A stretch of 61,053 nucleotides of DNA from positions 1 through 61,053 of the forward strand of contig NZ_SBHZ01000025.1 in assembly GCF_004521985.1 (NCBI RefSeq), given 5' to 3'. Shown piece by piece: positions 54,889 to 61,053 of the stretch. The first letter of the stretch is position 1, and every line of letters begins with the position of its first letter. This DNA comes from Ectopseudomonas khazarica. Its GTDB lineage: Bacteria; Pseudomonadota; Gammaproteobacteria; Pseudomonadales; Pseudomonadaceae. The notes beneath the pieces are model-generated. The model was not told the DNA's origin, did no database searches, and saw only the letters and a program-made list of their open reading frames with translations. The position numbers and the translations under genes were made by a program.

Positions 54889-56835
54889 ATGTCTCTACTC
54901 AAGCAACTGTTCCTGGCCATCTGCCTGTTCCTCGTGGTGGCCTTCACCGGCAGCTTCGTGGCCAGCGTCGAGACCTCGCGCGAGCAACTGCTCAGCCAGC
55001 TGCGCTCGCACGCCCAGGACGCCGCCACCGCCCTGGGGCTGTCGATGGCACCGCATGTCGACGACCCGGCGATGCTCGAACTGATGGTCAGTTCGATCTT
55101 CGACAGCGGTTATTTCGCCAGCATCCGCGTGGTCGACATCGCCGACGGCAAGGTGGTGGTCGAACGCAGCAACGACGCCCGGCCGGAGAACGTTCCGGGC
55201 TGGTTCATCGATCTGGTGAACCTGCAACCCGAGGGTGGCGATGCGCTGATCATGCGCGGCTGGGAGCAGGCCGCGCGGGTCGAGGTGCTCAGTCATCCGC
55301 AGTTCGCCCTGGCCAGGCTCTGGGACAGTGCCATCGGCAGCCTGCTCTGGCTGCTGCTCTGCGGCCTGGTCAGTGCCATCCTCGGCGGCTGGCTGCTGCG
55401 CACGCAGCTGCGTCCGCTGGACAACATGGTGCGTCAGGCACAGGCCATCACCCGTCGGGAGTTCCTCACCCTGCCGCGGGTACCACGCACGCCGGAGCTC
55501 AAGCGCGTGGTACTGGCGATGAACCAGATGGTCGACAAGCTGAAGACGCTGTTCGCCGAGGAAGCCGCACGCAGCGAGAAGCTGCGCGCCGAGGCCTACC
55601 AGGACAGCCTCACCGGACTGGCCAACCGCCGCCAGTTCGATATCCGCCTGAACAATCAGCTGGTGCAGAGCGAACAGAATGCCGAGGGCTACCTGCTGCT
55701 GCTGCGCGTCAACGATCTCGCCGGCCTCAACCAGCGCCTGGGCGGACAACGCACCGACGCCCTGATCGAGGCGCTGGGCGAACAACTGCGCAACCTGTTG
55801 AGCGCCCCGGGGCGCAGCAAGTGGCTGGCGTCGCGCAACCGTGGCGGCGAATTCACCCTGCTCGCCCCGGGCCTGAGCGGCGACGATGCGGACCACCTGG
55901 CGAACGAGATCAGCGACGCGCTGCACAGCCTGAAGCAGACCGGTGCCAGTGACTGCGAGCCAGTCGCGCACCTGGGCATCGCCGCCTTTCGCCCCGGCGA
56001 GCAGGCCACTGCGGTCCTCGGCCGCGCCGATCAGGCCCTGGCCCAGGCGCAGAGCCACACGGACAGATGCTGGGCACGCCTGGACGACTTCACGGCGCAG
56101 AGCAACCAGGGCCTGCACGACTGGCGCGGCTGGATCGACGACGCGCTGAACCAGGGCAAGCTGCAGCTGTATTTCCAGCCGGTAGCCGAATGCCACGGCG
56201 GCACGGTGATGCAGTACAAGGTACTGGCGCGTCTGCTCGATGCGCAGGGCGAGGCGATCACTGCCGGCCGCTTCCTGCCCTGGATCGAGCGCCTGGGCTG
56301 GTCAGCGCGCTTCGACCTGGCGATGCTCGAACACAGCCTGCAGCACCTGGCGCGACATCCCAGGCCGCTGGCCCTGAGCCTGTCTGCGGCCACGTTGCGC
56401 AACGCCACGGACAAGGCCCGCCTGCTGGAAGTCCTCGCCCGTCATGCCGAGCTGGCGCACCTGATGACGCTGGAGATCGACGAACACTATCTGCCGCCGC
56501 CTGCCGAGCTGGAGGCCCTGAGCCAGAGCATTCGGGGGCTTGGCTTCAACCTGGGGCTGCAGCACTTCGGTGGTCGTTTCAGCCTGATCGGCAACCTGAC
56601 GCACCTGGGCCTGGCCTACCTGAAGATCGACGGCACCTACATCCGGGCCATCGATCAGGAAAGCGACAAGCGGCTGTTCATCGAAGCCATCTATCGCGCG
56701 ACCAACAGCATCGACCTGCCATTGATCGCCGAGATGGTGGAAACGCAGGGAGAGCTCGCGGTGCTGGCGGAACTTGGCATCCACGGGGCCATGGGCCGAC
56801 TGATCGGTGCGCCCACCCCCTGGAGCGATCGCTAG
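54889..56835 (+). CDS. lapD: c-di-GMP receptor LapD (degenerate GGDEF-EAL)
   Basis: This 648-residue inner-membrane receptor binds c-di-GMP in its cytoplasm and sequesters LapG in the periplasm. It has membrane helices at about residues 5-26 and 150-170, with the periplasmic output domain between; Trp125 in MRGWEQA matches the LapG-contacting Trp of characterised LapD. A HAMP domain follows. The GGDEF domain is degenerate (RNRGGEF) and the EAL domain has KVL in place of EAL (YKVLARL), so neither is expected to be catalytic. The AGGAGGAAAG ribosome site sits before the ATG. It follows lapG directly and converges with a small unknown gene and the adhesin. Confidence 0.94.
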   Translation: MSLLKQLFLAICLFLVVAFTGSFVASVETSREQLLSQLRSHAQDAATALGLSMAPHVDDPAMLELMVSSIFDSGYFASIRVVDIADGKVVVERSNDARPENVPGWFIDLVNLQPEGGDALIMRGWEQAARVEVLSHPQFALARLWDSAIGSLLWLLLCGLVSAILGGWLLRTQLRPLDNMVRQAQAITRREFLTLPRVPRTPELKRVVLAMNQMVDKLKTLFAEEAARSEKLRAEAYQDSLTGLANRRQFDIRLNNQLVQSEQNAEGYLLLLRVNDLAGLNQRLGGQRTDALIEALGEQLRNLLSAPGRSKWLASRNRGGEFTLLAPGLSGDDADHLANEISDALHSLKQTGASDCEPVAHLGIAAFRPGEQATAVLGRADQALAQAQSHTDRCWARLDDFTAQSNQGLHDWRGWIDDALNQGKLQLYFQPVAECHGGTVMQYKVLARLLDAQGEAITAGRFLPWIERLGWSARFDLAMLEHSLQHLARHPRPLALSLSAATLRNATDKARLLEVLARHAELAHLMTLEIDEHYLPPPAELEALSQSIRGLGFNLGLQHFGGRFSLIGNLTHLGLAYLKIDGTYIRAIDQESDKRLFIEAIYRATNSIDLPLIAEMVETQGELAVLAELGIHGAMGRLIGAPTPWSDR

Positions 56836-56893
56836 AGACCGGCGCCCCGGTCAGACGCAGCGGCATGGCCCTCGTGCGCTGCGGGGCCGGGAA

Positions 56894-57235
56894 TCAGACC
56901 AGATGGTGCTCGTCGTCGCCGAGCAGGCCGCTGAGACCTTCGATCTCGGCACGGGCGATGGCACGCTGGTCGAGCTTCTGGCGCGCCGCTTCAGGCAGGT
57001 CCGTGTAGCGAATGACGCCGCGCTCCACCAGCACGCTGACGACGTCCTCGAGTACCCGCACCAGCTCCAGGTCGGATTGTTTCAGGCTATCCAGGCGGGC
57101 CTTGACCTCCTCCTTGGCGGCCAGCCAGTTGTGCAGTTCCTCGCTTTCGACTGCCAGGTTTTCCGTCATGCCCTCGAAGGGTTCGTATTCGACTCGCAGC
57201 AAACGCCCGGCGGCGTCACGCTGTACATAGACCAT
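56894..57235 (-). CDS. Conserved hypothetical protein between lapD and the adhesin
   Basis: This 113-residue protein is not recognised as an enzyme; similar proteins in pseudomonads are sometimes labelled tryptophan synthase beta-like, with no active-site motif to support it. A short beta-rich start (MVYVQRDAAGRLLRVEYEPF) is followed by a helical, acidic chain (HNWLAAKEEVKARLDSLKQSDLELVRVLEDV in part). There is no signal peptide or membrane segment. It lies downstream of the adhesin on the same strand, after a strong terminator, and may have its own weak promoter. Any part in the Lap system is speculative. Confidence 0.75.
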   Translation of the reverse strand: MVYVQRDAAGRLLRVEYEPFEGMTENLAVESEELHNWLAAKEEVKARLDSLKQSDLELVRVLEDVVSVLVERGVIRYTDLPEAARQKLDQRAIARAEIEGLSGLLGDDEHHLV

Positions 57236-57253
57236 GCCTGCTCTCTCCCGGCC

Positions 57254-57285
57254 AAAAAAAACCCGCTACCTGAAAAGGTAGCGGG
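57254..57285 (-). terminator. Rho-independent terminator after the adhesin gene
   Basis: CCCGCTACCT (57262-57271) pairs with AGGTAGCGGG (57276-57285) around four bases, and the minus strand continues into a run of eight T residues (57261-57254). It lies 19 bases past the adhesin stop and should end its transcript firmly. Confidence 0.92.
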
Positions 57286-57304
57286 TCGATCATATAAGTG
57301 AAGG

Positions 57305-60300
57305 TCAGACCGTATCTACATTTAAAGTACCGTCATTGAGCATGGCCAGGATCACGCTACCGGTATCCCCCCCGGCACCGTATCCACCCACGCCGCTGTC
57401 ACCCAGCAGGTTGACGTCCTGCAACACGATGGTCTGATCCGGGCTGCTGAAGTCGCCCGTGCCCATGGCACTGATCTTGATCGTCGTATCCCAGGCCGAA
57501 GTCCCCTGGCCGGGCAGCTCACTGGAGGTGATCTGCAGGTAGTCGAGCAGGTTGCCGATATCGCCGGCGGAGCCACTCTCTCCGACCAGCAGGTCGGAGA
57601 GATCCAGGCGATCACCGTCGCCCCCCGCGTTGAAGTTGCGCACGAAGTTGAGCACCGTATCGATACCCGTGTCGCCGTTGAGCCAGACGAAGGAGTCCTG
57701 GCCACTGCTGTTGACCAACGACCCACCGCTCATGGTGTCGTTGCCGCGACCGCCGATCAGCACATCGTTACCGCCGCCACCGTACAGCGTGTCGTTGCCC
57801 AACAGGCCGCCGAGCACGTTGTCCTGGTTGCCGCCAACGAGAGTGTCGTTGAAGTTCGAACCGATCAGGTTCTCGATACTGCTCAACTGATCACCCGAGG
57901 CCCAGCCACTCACGCTACCGCCATTGGCGTTGCCGAAGTTGCTCAGTGTGATGTTCACCCCACTGGTGGCATCGATATAGCTGGCCGTGTCATTGCCATC
58001 GCCACCGTTGAGCGTGTCGCTGCCCGTACCGCCTACCAGGATGTCGTTACCGTCACCGCCATTGAGCGTGTCATTGCCGCCATTGCCGATCAGGATGTCG
58101 TCACCGCTGTAGCCGTTGAGAGTCCTGCCGCTGTCGCCATCGATGAGTATCTCGTCGAGGAAATCACCGTCCAGCGAACCGCTGGTGTCGACATCGAGGA
58201 TCGTCACCTTGGCCTGTGCAGTCTGGCCTCCGGCCTGGCTCTGGTAGACGAAGGACTCACCATCGCTGGCCGACGACACCGCGACCGAGGAACTGCCGTG
58301 GACTGCCGTCAGGCCTGCAGTCGAGACGATGCTGGTGATCGCCTGGATCGAGCTGTTGGGCCCACCGTCATTGGCCAGCAGGGCCCAGTCCGGGATGTCG
58401 AAGCTGCTGCTGCGTGCGATCACATAGTCATCGCGCGCCACCATCGGGCCGTCCGCCGGATCGACCGTGATGGTCAGGTTCGCCAGGCCGCTCTGGTCGC
58501 CATCGTTGTCGATCAGGATGAAGCCGACCTGCTGGGTGGTGCCGCTACCCACGTTGGCGGCAGACACATAGCTGTACTCGCCCGTCGCCATGTTCACCGA
58601 GAGCATCGCCCCGGCGGCCAGGACCAGATTCAGGGTCATGCCATTGACCACGCTGCCGTCCGAACCGGTGATGGTCGGGTTGACACCGACATTGAAGGTG
58701 TAGGTCACGCCATTGACCACCACCGACTTGACCCGCCCGCCATCGGCACCGAAGCCATTGACGCCGTCGGTCAGATTGCCGCTGATCGGTGTCGCTTGCG
58801 CGGTCTGGACCAGAACATCTTCCAGATCGGCGAAGTCGTTCACCGCGATGGCGTTGGTGTTGCTCCCTGAAGTGCCATCGTAGGCAATCGGATCGAGCTG
58901 ATCGTTGTTGCTGTAGTTGCCGGGCGGGTTGTCATTGACCTCTGCCGCCGGTCCCATGCCCAGGGCGTAGGACTGGATCTGCTGGGCATTGAGGAAGTCG
59001 ATCCATTCGGCCTCCTCGGCGGGGTTGATACCCGCGCTGCCATCCGGCTGGTTCGGCACCCCGTCCGACAGGAAGTACGAGACGTTCTGCAGCGGCTCGC
59101 CCGGGTTGTCGGTGAGCGTCAGCTTGCCAGCCGACTGCCAGGCACTCATCGCCGTGTCCAACGCGGCATCGTAGTTGGTCGTCGCACTGTTGGAGGATTC
59201 CGGGAAGCCGATCACCGCCGCCTTGGCCGCATCCACCGTCATCCAGGTGGTGCCGTAGGCAGCCGCGCCGCTGGCGAATGTCACCAACCTCACCTTCACG
59301 TCACCCATCGCCTCGTACTGCTCCAGCAGTTCGAGCACCGCCAGCTTGGCAGCCTCCAGGCGCGACAGACCGCCGAAGTCAGCCGAGCTGTTCATGCTGC
59401 CGGAAACGTCCAGCACCACCAGCAGGTTGGTGTTGACGTCGCCGGACGCCTCGCGGCTCTGGCTGAGGTTCTGGGCCAGTGGAGAGTCGTCATCCACGGA
59501 GATTTCCAGCACACCCTCGGCCGGTGAACCATTGCCGTCGACCATCTGGTAGTCGAACTCGAAGTTCAGGTTGTTCTCCACGCTCCCGGAGCCTGGGGCC
59601 GGATGGTCCAGAGGCTCGAACAGCTGGAACTGGAAGCCACCCGTTGCCGGATTGGTGAGCGTCACGGTGAACACCGGCTGTCCGCTGCCTTCGATCTGCG
59701 CGGTCAGCACCTGGCCGTTGCCACTGACCACGTACTCGACCGTCTGACCACCCGAGGTGATGCTCGGCAGGTCGTCCGTCAGCCAGGTGAAGCTGCCGAA
59801 GCCATCGCCACCGTAGTCGTAGCCCAGACTGCCGGTCACCGTGGTGGCAGCCCCGGCATCGTCCTCGACGCCACCGATGATGCCGCCGGACAGCCCTTCC
59901 TCGTCGACCAGGTCGAACGCGTAGCCGCCAGTCGGCGTGTCATCGACGAAGCAGACGTCGAGCTGCGTGCTCACCGTATCGTTGTCGCCGTCGACGACAT
60001 CGATCTGGAAGGACAGGTCGAGGTCTGGAGGCAGGAATGTCTGCTCCAGGGTGATTTCCTGAATCCGATAGTCACCGTCATTGGAGCCGAAGGTCAGCTT
60101 GATGAAGCCATTCAACAGCGACGCTGCCGAACCGGTGGTGAAGTCGGAATCGGCCAGGTTGAAGCTGAACAGCGAGCTCTCGGAGCCCTGGCCGGTGTAG
60201 GTACCCGCCGCCACCAGGACGTCGTTGCTGTCATAGGCCTGCCAGAACAGCTCGTCACCGGAGGACAGCTTCTGCACATCCACCTCCGCCGAGTAGACGG

Positions 60301-61053
60301 TGGTGCTGAAGGTCATGTGCAGCTCTTCGCCGACGTCGATGAGGTTGTTGCCACCGACACCGACCCCCTGTGTGGACGGATTGACCAGGCCGTTACCCGT
60401 CAGGGTGACCGCAAGGCCCTCGCCACTTTCCACGTAGAAGGACGGCTGCGGCTGCCCCGCAGAGATACCCGTCAGGTTGAAGTCGGCGGTGGTGACCGGA
60501 CGCGAATTGACGATCTCCAGCTGGTAGTTGTTCCCGTTGCCGAGCGCATCGGGGTCGTCATACACGGTGAGGATGAAGAACGTCTCACCGCTGGCGTCAC
60601 CCACCGTTGCGGTCAGCGTCGTCACGCCGTTCAGCTTGACCACGGTATAGAACAGGCCATCCGCGGTCGGCCCGCCATTGGCGGAGAGGTCGAAGCCACC
60701 GCCATCACTGCCGTAGTCGGCTTCGATGACGCCTTGCGTGACATAGCCGTTGACCTCCTCGACTTCGGCGCATTCGGGCGGAGTCACGGTCGGGCCGTCG
60801 TCGTCGAAGGTCAGGATCGAGCCTTGTTCGTCAGCCAGTACCAGGGTTTCCGAGGCGGTGACCTGGTCGCCGTCGCCATCGGTGCGTACCACTTCGTAGG
60901 TCAGGCCCAGGCTGGCACCGTCGTCACCGAGCAGCAGGTTCAGTGCTTCGTCGAACGTGGTGGTGGTGCCGTCATGGCGGATCGCTTCGTACAGGGTGGT
61001 CTGCAGTTGCGGACCATCGAGCGTGTCGATGATTTCCAGGCGGAAGACCACGT
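57305..61053 (-). CDS. Giant RTX adhesin with VWA domain, C-terminal part (LapA-type)
   Basis: The last ~1,249 residues of a type I-secreted adhesin are in the window; the N-terminus continues beyond base 61053. In order it has extracellular beta repeats ending in FDDDGP, CFVDDTPTGG and VDDDSPLAQN (T1SS-143-type repeats), a von Willebrand A domain near visible residues 540-750 with MIDAS residues DVSGSMNSS, TTNYD and SDGVP, then cadherin-like segments, and two RTX blocks (nonapeptides such as GGDGNDILV and GGGGNDVLI) near 975-1020 and 1065-1115. The end (DSFVWLNGDTGIDTVLNF onward) is the type I secretion signal. With lapG-lapD convergent to it, it is the likely LapG substrate; the retention module and cleavage site are not visible. 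Confidence 0.93.
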   Translation of the reverse strand, partial: VVFRLEIIDTLDGPQLQTTLYEAIRHDGTTTTFDEALNLLLGDDGASLGLTYEVVRTDGDGDQVTASETLVLADEQGSILTFDDDGPTVTPPECAEVEEVNGYVTQGVIEADYGSDGGGFDLSANGGPTADGLFYTVVKLNGVTTLTATVGDASGETFFILTVYDDPDALGNGNNYQLEIVNSRPVTTADFNLTGISAGQPQPSFYVESGEGLAVTLTGNGLVNPSTQGVGVGGNNLIDVGEELHMTFSTTVYSAEVDVQKLSSGDELFWQAYDSNDVLVAAGTYTGQGSESSLFSFNLADSDFTTGSAASLLNGFIKLTFGSNDGDYRIQEITLEQTFLPPDLDLSFQIDVVDGDNDTVSTQLDVCFVDDTPTGGYAFDLVDEEGLSGGIIGGVEDDAGAATTVTGSLGYDYGGDGFGSFTWLTDDLPSITSGGQTVEYVVSGNGQVLTAQIEGSGQPVFTVTLTNPATGGFQFQLFEPLDHPAPGSGSVENNLNFEFDYQMVDGNGSPAEGVLEISVDDDSPLAQNLSQSREASGDVNTNLLVVLDVSGSMNSSADFGGLSRLEAAKLAVLELLEQYEAMGDVKVRLVTFASGAAAYGTTWMTVDAAKAAVIGFPESSNSATTNYDAALDTAMSAWQSAGKLTLTDNPGEPLQNVSYFLSDGVPNQPDGSAGINPAEEAEWIDFLNAQQIQSYALGMGPAAEVNDNPPGNYSNNDQLDPIAYDGTSGSNTNAIAVNDFADLEDVLVQTAQATPISGNLTDGVNGFGADGGRVKSVVVNGVTYTFNVGVNPTITGSDGSVVNGMTLNLVLAAGAMLSVNMATGEYSYVSAANVGSGTTQQVGFILIDNDGDQSGLANLTITVDPADGPMVARDDYVIARSSSFDIPDWALLANDGGPNSSIQAITSIVSTAGLTAVHGSSSVAVSSASDGESFVYQSQAGGQTAQAKVTILDVDTSGSLDGDFLDEILIDGDSGRTLNGYSGDDILIGNGGNDTLNGGDGNDILVGGTGSDTLNGGDGNDTASYIDATSGVNITLSNFGNANGGSVSGWASGDQLSSIENLIGSNFNDTLVGGNQDNVLGGLLGNDTLYGGGGNDVLIGGRGNDTMSGGSLVNSSGQDSFVWLNGDTGIDTVLNFVRNFNAGGDGDRLDLSDLLVGESGSAGDIGNLLDYLQITSSELPGQGTSAWDTTIKISAMGTGDFSSPDQTIVLQDVNLLGDSGVGGYGAGGDTGSVILAMLNDGTLNVDTV

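Noticed and set aside
57700..58130. Tandem repeats in the adhesin gene as a possible CRISPR or satellite array
   Set aside because: The repeats are nine-residue Ca2+-binding RTX units inside one reading frame, with no spacer-repeat structure.

Overview
The window is about 61 kb of high-GC (roughly 65%), densely packed chromosome from a Pseudomonas-type gammaproteobacterium. The evidence is the fused tyrA-aroA gene, the conserved gyrA-serC-pheA-hisC-tyrA/aroA-cmk-rpsA-ihfB order, a 923-residue GyrA with Thr83, MupP next to UbiG, CyaB with an N-terminal membrane (MASE2-type) region, PlpD, a FimV-like protein and a LapG/LapD pair. The intergenic repeats suggest the P. mendocina / P. pseudoalcaligenes side of the genus; that placement is inference. 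I see no tRNA, rRNA, CRISPR array, insertion sequence, integrase or prophage gene.

Layout. (1) Bases 336-13186, minus strand: the aromatic amino acid / serine / cmk / rpsA / ihfB supraoperon, gyrA and mtnA. (2) 13346-18161, plus strand: methylthioadenosine deaminase, ubiG-mupP-yciK and a diguanylate cyclase. (3) rluB (minus), then a plus-strand IclR regulator, formimidoylglutamase-like enzyme and glutamate symporter, set between rluB and a minus-strand chromosome-segregation / tRNA-synthetase cluster (scpB, a DUF4261 gene, scpA, trpS with a probable Fe-S motif, yciO, a PHP exonuclease). (4) 28043-31391, plus: yciI, a small membrane-anchored coiled-coil protein, and a Cpx-like module (response regulator, Spy/CpxP-like chaperone, sensor kinase). 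(5) 31404-43377: a nitroreductase, a YkgJ-type cysteine-cluster protein, tandem TrkH potassium transporters, an AraC regulator divergent from an Mpo1-like / HD-oxygenase-like pair, adenylate cyclase CyaB, a glycosyltransferase / LpxH-like hydrolase pair, a second AraC regulator, CsaA and a DMT exporter. (6) 43432-52937: a small exported protein with a CpxR-like box, a SelT/W-type thioredoxin-like protein, PlpD, a FimV-like protein, MarR, a membrane diguanylate cyclase and RecQ. (7) 53105-61053: YecA-like and YbaN-like proteins, then lapG-lapD facing a giant RTX adhesin whose N-terminus lies beyond the window.

How the genes work together. The left third is housekeeping: shikimate end-pathway enzymes with serine, cytidylate and translation genes in one transcriptional block, and MtnA beside the deaminase that starts the Pseudomonas route of methylthioadenosine salvage. 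The right two thirds lean to the envelope and signalling: a Cpx-like stress system with two near-identical operator candidates, K+ uptake, cAMP and c-di-GMP enzymes, a secreted phospholipase, and a Lap biofilm switch in which LapD senses c-di-GMP and holds the protease LapG away from a cell-surface adhesin.

The observations I rate highest are the matched pair of CpxR-like boxes that joins an uncharacterised exported protein to the Cpx module, the AraC/Mpo1/PhnZ-like oxygenase locus, the Fe-S-type TrpRS, the DUF4261 gene inside the scpAB cluster, and the Lap module with a von Willebrand A adhesin.
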